DNA of 64,000 bases from an uncultured bacterium (GTDB taxonomy: Bacteria; CSSED10-310; CALFER01): positions 12,264-76,263 of the forward strand of contig CALFER010000086.1 of NCBI GenBank assembly GCA_937951895.1, read 5' to 3'. A program made the position numbers and the translations under genes. Under the pieces are notes generated by a model. The model was not told where the DNA came from, searched no databases, and was given only the letters and a program-made list of their open reading frames with translations. Position 1 is the stretch's first letter. Each line of letters opens with the position of its first letter. Of the stretch, positions 8,881-16,740 are shown piece by piece.

Positions 8881-9879
8881 ATGACGCGTGTCGGGACGGG
8901 AGGGCGTGTGTCCGCTCGGCGATTTATAACCGCTTACATCAGGTCGATGAGACTGTATTTCGCCTTTATCACCGGGATTGCGGGATGGATCGGAGTGTCG
9001 TTTTACCACTTCTGCATGCCCGATCGGATCGACACCTTCCGGGGAGGGATCATTCTGTTGGTGCTGTTCATGAGTTATGGCGTCAATCAGGTGATCAACG
9101 ATTACTTCGGGCAGAAGGAGGATCGGATCAACGCTCCGAATCGTCCGATGATCACGGGCGAACTCGATCCGACGTCCGCGTTGCAGGTATCGGTCGGTCT
9201 GCTCCTGATCGTTCTCGTGATCTCGTGGTTTCTCAGCCCCTGGTCGGTCATTCCGGTGATCGCAGGAATCCTCCTCAATGTCCTTTACGAGTTCGCCAAG
9301 TCCTGGTCACTGATCGGAAACGCCATTTTCGGACTCTCGATCTCGATGTGCTCCCTGTATGGGTTTCTGGCATCAGGGCATGTCCCGCCGCCTCTCATCA
9401 CGAGCAACCGGATCAGTGTCCTGGCGCTCGTTGCAGTATTGAATGCACTCATGACCTACTATACCTATTTCAAGGACTACAAAGGGGATGCGGCGACCGG
9501 GAAACGCACCTTTGTCGTGAAACACGGGATCAGAGCGGCGCGCTATGCCGGAGTTGCGGGTGCGTTCCTGCCCACGATCGTGTTTATACTGTTCAGCCGG
9601 ATGGGATGGCTGCCCATCTCGGATGTGCTCTTTTTACGCGATTTCGTGTTCTGTGCGGTCGTCACGGTCTTTCTCCAGCTCTGGACCGCAGTCTTATACT
9701 TCAACAGTCCGACAGGCATTCGGACCTACTTCAATCTGGTGACCAACATCCGGGCGTGCGTGGCGGGTCAGGTGACGCTGATCGCCATCTTCAATGGAAC
9801 ATTGGCACTCTATCTGATGATCGCAAGCTACATTCTCATCGGTTTCCTGTTCGATATGTACAAGGATGCGCGCTCGTGA
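8881..9879 (+). CDS. UbiA-family prenyltransferase
   Basis: A 332-residue integral membrane protein with about eight or nine hydrophobic helices. UbiA-superfamily prenyl-diphosphate binding motifs are present: NDYFGQKEDRINAPNRP (N73, D74, E80, D81) and DYKGD (D199, D203). Family members transfer a polyprenyl chain to an aromatic ring or a polar lipid head; the acceptor here is unknown. It is the first gene of a seven-gene run and its stop overlaps the GTG of the radical SAM gene. The start has no clear Shine-Dalgarno, and an internal ATG at 8947 just before the first helix is an alternative. Confidence 0.92.
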   Translation: MTRVGTGGRVSARRFITAYIRSMRLYFAFITGIAGWIGVSFYHFCMPDRIDTFRGGIILLVLFMSYGVNQVINDYFGQKEDRINAPNRPMITGELDPTSALQVSVGLLLIVLVISWFLSPWSVIPVIAGILLNVLYEFAKSWSLIGNAIFGLSISMCSLYGFLASGHVPPPLITSNRISVLALVAVLNALMTYYTYFKDYKGDAATGKRTFVVKHGIRAARYAGVAGAFLPTIVFILFSRMGWLPISDVLFLRDFVFCAVVTVFLQLWTAVLYFNSPTGIRTYFNLVTNIRACVAGQVTLIAIFNGTLALYLMIASYILIGFLFDMYKDARS

Positions 9880-11210
9880 AAACCCGCCACTTTGCAACGG
9901 GTCCGGGCAAACTCTGCGTGTACCTGCGGATCATTCTGCACGTTTTGAGTCGCTATGCCGTTCGACCGGAACTCTTTGCCGGCCCGATCGATTATGGCCG
10001 GTTTCTGATCCGGGCGTTGAGATTGCTGCTGGTGTTTCGCTATAACAAGGTAGTCCGTGTTTACAACGGATGGAAACTCCATCTCTATCTGCCGGCGTAC
10101 CCGTCACCGGCTTTCTTCTACGCGCTCGAAAGAAAACTGGTGCAAAACCCCCCCGGCCCGACGACGGTCGTGTTCTCGATGACGAAAGCCTGCGACTACA
10201 CGTGTTCTCATTGCTATCAGCGCCGGGACGGCGGCCCGGATGTGGATGAGGGGCTGCTGATCCGCACTGCGCTGGCGGTGCGGGACTGCGGTGTGTCCAT
10301 GTTCGACATCGAGGGCGGGGAGCCTTTCATGCGATATGAGCGCCTCCTCAGACTCGTGCGCGCGCTCGATGAACGCAGCGAAGTCTGGATCAACACCACC
10401 GGGGCGCATGTCGAACCCGGGATGCTCGAGGAACTTAAAAAATCGGGTGTATTCGGGGTCATGGTCTCCATCCATTCGCCGGACGCAGCCACTCACGATG
10501 CCTTTACCGGTGTTCCGGGATCGTTCGACACCGCCTGCCGACTGATTCGGCAATGGCGGGCACTGGGGCTTGTCGCTGCGCTCAACAGCGTGCTTTCGGA
10601 AGAGGAGCTTCCGGGTGGAGGCTTGAATCGGCTGATGGAACTGGCGAAGGATCTGGATTGCGATTTTGTCCAGTTGATTCACCCCAAACCGGCGGGGAAA
10701 TGGATGGGCCGGACGGAAGCGATGCAGCAGGGAAGGTCCGTCATCGAATTCGTTCGACGCGAACATGTTCGATACAACAGCCGGAAGATGCACGAATATC
10801 CCGCCCTGGCTGCCCAGGTTTTCGAAGAATCGGAAAATGTGCTGGGATGCACGGCCGGAGGAGTGGATCGCTTTTATGTCAATGCCACCGGCGAGGTTCA
10901 ACCATGCGAGTTTCTGAATGTTTCGTTCGGTAACGTGCATGACGAGTCATTCGAAACCATCTTCGAGCGCATGCGGACATGCTTCCGGGAGCCCGGAGTG
11001 GACTGGCTCTGTTGCACTCAAACCGGTGAGATACAACGACTGTTCCAGGCGCACGAGCTGGAGCGGACGCCGATTCCCTGGTCCGTGACCCGGACTCTGA
11101 CGGCGCAATGGCATCGCGGCAGACCGACGCCCTTGTACAAGAAACTCGGGATTTATCGGGAGGATGCATCGATCGATCGGAACCGTCCGCCTCCCGGAGC
11201 CGCACCATGA
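9876..11210 (+). CDS. Radical SAM enzyme with SPASM-like C-terminus
   Basis: A 444-residue protein. The open frame extends upstream to 8838, but that part is read through UbiA; GTG 9876 overlaps the UbiA stop and has AAGGA nine bases before it. The radical SAM cluster motif is CDYTCSHC (C106, C110, C113). FDIEGGEPF is the SAM-binding GGEP-type motif. The carboxy region has Cys residues in LGCTAGG and VQPCEFLNVSFGN plus CC near the end, as in SPASM-type auxiliary clusters. An amino-terminal ~95 residues precede the core. The substrate is unknown; neighbours suggest modification of a prenylated or lipid compound rather than a peptide, as no precursor-peptide gene is visible. Confidence 0.9.
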   Translation: MKTRHFATGPGKLCVYLRIILHVLSRYAVRPELFAGPIDYGRFLIRALRLLLVFRYNKVVRVYNGWKLHLYLPAYPSPAFFYALERKLVQNPPGPTTVVFSMTKACDYTCSHCYQRRDGGPDVDEGLLIRTALAVRDCGVSMFDIEGGEPFMRYERLLRLVRALDERSEVWINTTGAHVEPGMLEELKKSGVFGVMVSIHSPDAATHDAFTGVPGSFDTACRLIRQWRALGLVAALNSVLSEEELPGGGLNRLMELAKDLDCDFVQLIHPKPAGKWMGRTEAMQQGRSVIEFVRREHVRYNSRKMHEYPALAAQVFEESENVLGCTAGGVDRFYVNATGEVQPCEFLNVSFGNVHDESFETIFERMRTCFREPGVDWLCCTQTGEIQRLFQAHELERTPIPWSVTRTLTAQWHRGRPTPLYKKLGIYREDASIDRNRPPPGAAP

Positions 11211-12115
11211 AACTCAGACTGGTGATGAATCCAGGATCACGGTCGAGACGCGGACAAAACCTCTGGCGAGTCTGGCAACATCGGCTGGAATCGGCCGGAT
11301 GCCGGATAGAGTGCTGCATCACCGAGAGCCCCACCCATGCCATCGAATTGGCACGGAACAGTCCGGATGTCGATGCGGTGGTGGCGGTCGGCGGAGACGG
11401 AACGATCAACGCCGTGCTGGACGGCATTCTGCAATCCGGCCGGTCGGATCTGCCGATGGGGGTGCTGTACTCCGGAACGAGCCCTGATTTCTGCCGTTTC
11501 CACGGGATTCCGCTGGACCCGGAATCTGCGGTCCGAGCGCTACTGAGCGGCAGACGGCGTCAGGTGGATGCCGTACGGATCGCGTGTTCACAGCCTGACG
11601 GTACACCGCTGACTGCTCATTTCGGATGCGGGAGCAACATCGGGCTGGGAGGGATGATCGCCCGCCGCGCCAACCGGTTCCGTCGGTTTCTCGGAGACCG
11701 CCTCGGTACCGGCCTGGCTGCCGTGATGACACTGATCCGGACGTCGGCTGTGGATCTGTCGCTCGAGGCAGAGGGGAACGTTCATGACGTGCATGCGTGT
11801 AACAACATCTCGATTCTCAAGAGTCCATTCATTGCCTCGGGGCTCAAGCTGGATCTCGAATTGCTCCCGGATGACGGCAATCTCTGTGTGGTGGCGGTTT
11901 CGGGAAAAAGCCCGATCGGGATGCTGAACCTGCTGCCCGGATTCTATTCAGGCCAGGCGGTGCACGATCCCGCTGTGCAGATATGGCGATGCCGCAGTCT
12001 GACGGTGAGAGGCCCGGTGACGACCGAAGTGGAGTTTGACGGTGATCCGCGCGGCTTCCTGCCGGTAACAATCGAGATTTTACCTCGGAGTCTATCTCTG
12101 TTGGGGTGCACATGA
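11207..12115 (+). CDS. Diacylglycerol kinase-like (YegS/DAGK family) lipid kinase
   Basis: A 302-residue protein starting at ATG 11207, which overlaps the radical SAM stop (ATGA). It has the family's MNPGSR start and nucleotide motif VGGDGTINAVLDG (GGDGT at 62-66), YSGTSPDF, and carboxy-terminal VEFDGDP, typical of bacterial DAGK/YegS/sphingosine-kinase-like enzymes that phosphorylate lipid alcohols with ATP. Its place beside UbiA and an alpha-oxoamine synthase points to phosphorylation of a lipid intermediate. The exact substrate cannot be told. Confidence 0.9.
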   Translation: MKLRLVMNPGSRSRRGQNLWRVWQHRLESAGCRIECCITESPTHAIELARNSPDVDAVVAVGGDGTINAVLDGILQSGRSDLPMGVLYSGTSPDFCRFHGIPLDPESAVRALLSGRRRQVDAVRIACSQPDGTPLTAHFGCGSNIGLGGMIARRANRFRRFLGDRLGTGLAAVMTLIRTSAVDLSLEAEGNVHDVHACNNISILKSPFIASGLKLDLELLPDDGNLCVVAVSGKSPIGMLNLLPGFYSGQAVHDPAVQIWRCRSLTVRGPVTTEVEFDGDPRGFLPVTIEILPRSLSLLGCT

Positions 12116-13095
12116 ACGAGTATGACCTGATCCGAAAGATTGCCTCGAAATTTCCTCGAACGGGCGATGTCGATGCCGGTCTGTTCGGTTGTGATGCGGA
12201 ACTCGTCCGGATCGGAACGGATATCTGGGGAATGACAATCGATGAATTCACTCCGGAAGAGGATCTCTTCACGTCCGACGATCCCGTCAAACTGGGCCGG
12301 AATCTCGCGACAGCCACACTCGGCGATCTGCTGGCCGCGGGCATTGAACCACGCTTTTTTTTGAGTTCGCTTTCGCTGCCGCGAACGGATGACCCGTGCT
12401 TCCGGGATGGTTTGACGACAGGGCTTGCGGAGATTCTTTCCGAGGCTCGGTGTCTGCACTGCGGGGGTGATCTCGGGACAGCCGATCCCTGGCGTTTCAC
12501 CGGATTTGCCATGGGACCGGTCACGGCCCCGAAAGCGCTGACTCATCATGTGCCGGATGATCCGCATGTGCTGTGTGTTACGGGGACGCTGGGAGATCTG
12601 AATCTGGCTGCGTTTCTGGGGACTCCGACGCCTGCCGTCGAACTGCGGCTTCGGGAAGCGGGTCTGGTCCGTCGGTTCGGAACGGCCTGTATCGATACGA
12701 GTGGAGGTCTGCTGGATGCAGTTTGGCTGCTTCACCGCCAGAATCCGGGACTCCGGTTTGTCGTTGACCTCGAAACAGTCCCGCTGGCGAATGCCGCATG
12801 GAAATTCATCGAACAGACGCACATCCCCGTTGAGGCGTTGCTGCTGGGCGGCGCGGGAGAGTATGAGCTGTTGTTCACCCTGCCGGAAACTCTCCTGACC
12901 ACGCTGCAGCACGAACTGACTGCTGCCGGTATTGCCGTGATCGGAACCGTCACCTCCGGTAATCCGGAAGTCGTTCTTCGACGAGGGACTCGTGAACGGC
13001 GAATGGACATGCCCCCTCCTTGTCCGCGTGGGGCGCCTTCGGCTCAAGAGCATGCGCAGGCTGTGATGAAGATGGCGCAGGAGCTGTCCCGGTGA
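12112..13095 (+). CDS. ThiL/PurM-superfamily ATP-dependent kinase-like protein
   Basis: A 327-residue protein; ATG 12112 overlaps the previous stop (ATGA). The arrangement matches thiamine-phosphate kinase and other AIR-synthase-fold enzymes: an Asp-rich amino end FGCDAELVRIGTD (GDDAA-like, here GCDAE), LGRNLATATLGDLLAAGIEP, HCGGDLGTADPWRFTGFAMG and DTSGGLLDAVW, GAGEYELLF. The first motif is degenerate compared with ThiL, and no thiamine genes are adjacent, so it is probably a paralogue acting on this operon's product. Function inferred from fold only. Confidence 0.85.
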   Translation: MNEYDLIRKIASKFPRTGDVDAGLFGCDAELVRIGTDIWGMTIDEFTPEEDLFTSDDPVKLGRNLATATLGDLLAAGIEPRFFLSSLSLPRTDDPCFRDGLTTGLAEILSEARCLHCGGDLGTADPWRFTGFAMGPVTAPKALTHHVPDDPHVLCVTGTLGDLNLAAFLGTPTPAVELRLREAGLVRRFGTACIDTSGGLLDAVWLLHRQNPGLRFVVDLETVPLANAAWKFIEQTHIPVEALLLGGAGEYELLFTLPETLLTTLQHELTAAGIAVIGTVTSGNPEVVLRRGTRERRMDMPPPCPRGAPSAQEHAQAVMKMAQELSR

Positions 13096-14327
13096 ATCGT
13101 CCGGTCGAAAACGGCCCGTCGGGATCACGGACTGCATTTCAACCCCTTGATCTGCGGAACATCCGGTTGCCGAACCGACTCGTGCGAGCTGCCACATACG
13201 AGGGCTTTGCAGATCGTGACGGAACACCTCATCCGGAGTTGGGCGATTGTTATGAGCGTCTCGCGAGGGGCGGGATCGGGAGCATCATCACCGGATTCGC
13301 GTTTGTCACTCCCGATGGCCGCGCCATGCAACCCGGGCAATGCGGAATCGAGCGCGATGAGCGAATCACGCAGTGGAGAACCGTTCTGGAGAAGGTCCGG
13401 CGTGCGAGCGCGGAGACGAGAGTGTTCCTCCAAATGGCTCACGCTGGACGTCAGACCAGCCGGACGATGACCGGTCTCCCCGTGACGGGTGCTTCGTCAC
13501 GACGCTGCACCTACTTCCGGCAGCGCGTCAGACCGATGGATTCCGAAGCGATTCGCACCGTCATCGAATCCTTCGGACAGGCTGCCCGGCGCGCTCGGGC
13601 GGCAGGTTTCGACGGCGTACAGATCCATGGCGCGCACGGGTATCTGATCCACCAGTTTCTTTCGCCCTGGACCAACCGGCGCAACGATGTCTGGAGTGAT
13701 CGTCCGAAGTTTCTCGAGGAAATCCTCGCGGCGGTGCGTCGATCCTGCGGTGACCGGTTCCCGGTGCTCGTCAAGCTCAGCGCCGCGGACGACAACGATC
13801 CGGGGATCCGATTGGCCGATACGATCGAAACGGTCCGGCGGATCGCGGCTTTCGGCATCGACGCCGTGGAAATCTCATATGGCACGATGGAATATGCTCT
13901 CAATATCATTCGGGGTGCGTGCCCCGTTCAGGAAGCCTTGCGGGTCAACCCGCTGTTCCGGGACATGCCGGCGGCTGCTCGCTGGTTGTGGGTCCGTTTC
14001 TTCCTGAAATCCTATGTTGAGGGGTTCCTGCCGTTCCAGGAGAACTACAACCTGCATGCTGCTGCTGGGGTGCGTCGTGAGACAGGGATTCCTGTGATCG
14101 TCGTGGGTGGAGTGCGCTCCGGCGCCGGTGTGAAGGAGTGCCTCGCTGCCGGAGTGGATGCGGTGTCCCTGTGCCGTCCGCTGATCCGCGAACCGGAGTT
14201 TCCGCGGCGTCTCTTCGATGATCCCGCAGCGAAATCCGCCTGCACCAACTGCAATCTGTGCACGATTCACTGCGACGACGATCGTCCGTTGCGGTGCTAC
14301 CGGAAAAAGGAGATCGACCATGGGTGA
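13092..14327 (+). CDS. Old-yellow-enzyme-like NADH:flavin oxidoreductase
   Basis: A 411-residue protein starting at GTG 13092 (GTGA overlap). It is a TIM-barrel FMN oxidoreductase: RNIRLPNRLVRAATYEG, QMAHAGRQTS, FDGVQIHGAHGYLIHQFLSP and VVGGVRSGAGVKECL with LCRPLIREP. The carboxy end has CTNCNLCTIHC and a further Cys, resembling the 4Fe-4S ligands of the dienoyl-CoA-reductase-type subgroup, but the large NADPH-binding second half is absent. It probably reduces an activated C=C bond in the pathway's intermediate. Confidence 0.92.
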   Translation: MNRPVENGPSGSRTAFQPLDLRNIRLPNRLVRAATYEGFADRDGTPHPELGDCYERLARGGIGSIITGFAFVTPDGRAMQPGQCGIERDERITQWRTVLEKVRRASAETRVFLQMAHAGRQTSRTMTGLPVTGASSRRCTYFRQRVRPMDSEAIRTVIESFGQAARRARAAGFDGVQIHGAHGYLIHQFLSPWTNRRNDVWSDRPKFLEEILAAVRRSCGDRFPVLVKLSAADDNDPGIRLADTIETVRRIAAFGIDAVEISYGTMEYALNIIRGACPVQEALRVNPLFRDMPAAARWLWVRFFLKSYVEGFLPFQENYNLHAAAGVRRETGIPVIVVGGVRSGAGVKECLAAGVDAVSLCRPLIREPEFPRRLFDDPAAKSACTNCNLCTIHCDDDRPLRCYRKKEIDHG

Positions 14328-15591
14328 TGGTGATTCGACCCGGGTCCAGGGCTGTTTCGAGGATTTTATTCCGAGCGGGGGGAATGCGGATATCTTTCAG
14401 AAATTGGAAGAACTCGATGCCTTTCTGAGCGCTGATCCTCCGGAGTTTCTGGAAGGGCTCGGTTTACAGATGCTGGGTCCGGCTGCCCGGGTTGCGCGCG
14501 TGCGTGATCACCGGCGGCGCGAGCAGGACATGATCATGCTCGGATCCAACTCCTATCTGGCCCTGACGACGCATCCGAAGGTTGTTGCGGCCGCCCGGCA
14601 GGCCTGCGCGAAATACGGGTACGGCATGGGGGCGGTTTCGTTGTACGCCGGTACCACCGATCTGCATCGCGAACTGGAGATTCTCATTGCCCGGCTGTAT
14701 GGTGCCGAAGATGCGATCATCTTCCCGTGCGGCTACTCCGGCAATGTGGGCGTCATCTCCGCTCTGTGCGGTCCGGGTGACGCGGTGATCAACGACGCAG
14801 CGAACCATGCCTCGCTCTTCGATGGCTGCCGGCTGTCCGGCGCGGATATCAGTATGTTCCTTCATCGCAACATGGCACACCTCGAACGGACATTGAAGCG
14901 ACTTCCGGAAACCCGGAAAGGGCGGTTGATCATCACGGATGGAGTATTCTCGATGGACGGCGATCTCGCACCCCTGGACCGGATCGTGGAACTCGCGCAG
15001 CATTACGGCGCGCGGGTCATGATCGACGAAGCGCACGCATTGGGTGTGATCGGAGCAACGGGACGGGGCACAGCGGAGCGGTTCGGATGTGAGGGCAAGG
15101 TTGCCGTCACCTGCGGCACGCTGAGCAAGACGCCCGGTGCGCTGGGCGGGTATTGCGCCGGCAGTCGCGTGCTCGTGCAATATCTGCGTTTTTATGCGCG
15201 CACCTACTTTTTCTCGACCAGCCTCCCGGCCCCCGTGGTCGCGGGGCTGATCGAAGTTTTCCGCATGCTGCTGGAAGATCGCGCCGGACGTGAATCCCTG
15301 TGGCATAATATCCGGTATCTGGGTGACGGTTTGCGACAGATGGGCTTCGACACCGGGAACACCGAGTCGGCGATCATCCCGATCATGATCGGTGACGAAC
15401 TCAGGCTGGCGCGGTTTCATAACGATCTGCGTGACCATGGCGTGTTCACCAATGTGGTGACCTATCCTGCCGTTCGGCGCAAGGAATGCCGGTTGCGCCT
15501 GAGCGTCATGAGTTCGCTGACGCGAGAGGACATGGATCATGCGCTGGCGCTGTTCGGTCAACTCGGGCGCAAACACGGAATCGTGCAGTGA
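14320..15591 (+). CDS. Alpha-oxoamine synthase family (serine palmitoyltransferase/KBL/BioF-like) PLP enzyme
   Basis: A 423-residue protein; ATG 14320 overlaps the previous gene by eight bases and has AAGGAG eight bases upstream. It shows the fold-type I AOS layout: NSYLALTTHPKV, GTTDLHRELE, the PLP-phosphate region NHASLFDGCRLSG, DEAHALGV (Asp236 pairing with the PLP ring nitrogen) and TCGTLSKTPGALGGY (Schiff-base Lys270). AOS enzymes condense an amino acid with an acyl-CoA or acyl-ACP and release CO2. Among members, a serine-palmitoyltransferase-like role would fit the lipid kinase and reductase neighbours. It is not a clear BioF since no biotin genes are near. Confidence 0.92.
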   Translation: MGDGDSTRVQGCFEDFIPSGGNADIFQKLEELDAFLSADPPEFLEGLGLQMLGPAARVARVRDHRRREQDMIMLGSNSYLALTTHPKVVAAARQACAKYGYGMGAVSLYAGTTDLHRELEILIARLYGAEDAIIFPCGYSGNVGVISALCGPGDAVINDAANHASLFDGCRLSGADISMFLHRNMAHLERTLKRLPETRKGRLIITDGVFSMDGDLAPLDRIVELAQHYGARVMIDEAHALGVIGATGRGTAERFGCEGKVAVTCGTLSKTPGALGGYCAGSRVLVQYLRFYARTYFFSTSLPAPVVAGLIEVFRMLLEDRAGRESLWHNIRYLGDGLRQMGFDTGNTESAIIPIMIGDELRLARFHNDLRDHGVFTNVVTYPAVRRKECRLRLSVMSSLTREDMDHALALFGQLGRKHGIVQ

Positions 15592-15592
15592 C

Positions 15593-16624
15593 ATGCCGGC
15601 GGTCCTTGTAACAGGTGCGGGTGGATTCATCGGGGGCTGGGTGGTCCGTGAGTTCCTGTCCCGGAACTGGACCGTCCGGGCAGCCGTCCATCAGCATGTG
15701 CCCCTATGGCTTCGTGAGCATGAGCGGGCGGATCGGTTGCGACTGGTCACAGTCGATCTGGAGGATCCGGGACAGGTGGCGGCAATGGGATTGCCGTCGG
15801 AGGGGATCCGGAATTTCGATGCGTTGATCCATTGCGCCGGCAGAGCCTCCGATGTGGGCTGGCGCGGCCGGTTCCGGCGCGCGAATCTGGAGGCGGTACA
15901 GCATGTCGGGCGATGGGTCATGCAGCAGCCCGCATGTCGTCTCGTGTTCCTGTCGACGACCGATGTCTACGGTTTGAGGGATTTTCAGGGTGAGGGGGAG
16001 GAGTCCCTGGCGCTGGGCGCGTATCCGTGCAATCCGTATCCGTGGTTCAAGATCGAGGCCGAGCGGTGGATCCGCGAAACGATGCCTCCCGATCGGTATG
16101 TGATTCTGAGACCGGCTCAGGTCTGGGGAGTCGGCGACACGACGCTGACCCGGCGGATTGTTGCGTTCCTGCGGAATTCGCCCTGGATCGTGCATTTCGG
16201 GAAATGGCGAGGCGGGAATCGCTGGCCGCTGGCGCATGTCAGGAATGTGGCGACTGCGTGTGTTCTTGCCGGCACGACAACGGCATTCGCGGGACAGGCC
16301 ATCCATGTGCTCGATGATGAATACACCACGATGGACGACTGGTATCGGCTTGTGGCGGGGATATATCTTCCGGGTCGGCGCTATCGGACGATCACTGTCC
16401 CGATGGCGTTGGGTGCCATGATCGGCGTGCCGGTCGAGTGGATCTCGTCGGGGCTCAACCTGGCGCATCCTTTTATGGATCCGACGTATTATGCGTTGCA
16501 TGCGGTCAGCCGAAATCTGGATTTTGGCAACCAGCGATTGAAGGAATTGTTTGCCGATGCCGGGGAGCGACTCGTGACACGATCGGAAGGGTTGGAGGAG
16601 CTGAGATCGGGGCTGGGTCGATAG
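15593..16624 (+). CDS. NAD-dependent epimerase/dehydratase (extended SDR) family protein
   Basis: A 343-residue protein of extended short-chain dehydrogenase type: nucleotide-binding GAGGFIGGWVV (about 7-17), STTDVYG and the catalytic Y-x(3)-K in NPYPWFKIEAE, then RPAQVWG. Extended SDRs epimerise or dehydrogenate sugars or reduce 3-keto groups on steroid and lipid skeletons. As the last gene of the operon, one base after the AOS stop, it could reduce the 3-keto product of that enzyme. The reverse-strand gene at 16741 converges on it; no strong terminator hairpin is visible between them. Confidence 0.9.
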   Translation: MPAVLVTGAGGFIGGWVVREFLSRNWTVRAAVHQHVPLWLREHERADRLRLVTVDLEDPGQVAAMGLPSEGIRNFDALIHCAGRASDVGWRGRFRRANLEAVQHVGRWVMQQPACRLVFLSTTDVYGLRDFQGEGEESLALGAYPCNPYPWFKIEAERWIRETMPPDRYVILRPAQVWGVGDTTLTRRIVAFLRNSPWIVHFGKWRGGNRWPLAHVRNVATACVLAGTTTAFAGQAIHVLDDEYTTMDDWYRLVAGIYLPGRRYRTITVPMALGAMIGVPVEWISSGLNLAHPFMDPTYYALHAVSRNLDFGNQRLKELFADAGERLVTRSEGLEELRSGLGR

Positions 16625-16740
16625 ATGAGTCGGGGAGGAATTGACTCGTTCGAATACATGATGAAAGATTTCGATACCGATAGCGATACCGATTTTAGAG
16701 ATTCAATCTGCGATATGTTGATTATGACCGGCAGTTTCGT

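Noticed and set aside
8838..9875. Open frame upstream of the radical SAM gene giving a 790-residue product
   Set aside because: It is read in another frame of the UbiA gene; the GTG at 9876 with a good ribosome site is the better start.
9876..11210. Radical SAM gene as a RiPP maturase
   Set aside because: SPASM-like end is present but no short precursor-peptide gene is nearby, and neighbours point to lipid-type chemistry.
14464..15630. 388-residue minus-strand open frame
   Set aside because: Antisense to the alpha-oxoamine synthase gene.
16625..16740. GATACCGATAGCGATACCGAT-like short direct repeat after the seven-gene operon
   Set aside because: Only two short copies; too little to call a repeat element or terminator.
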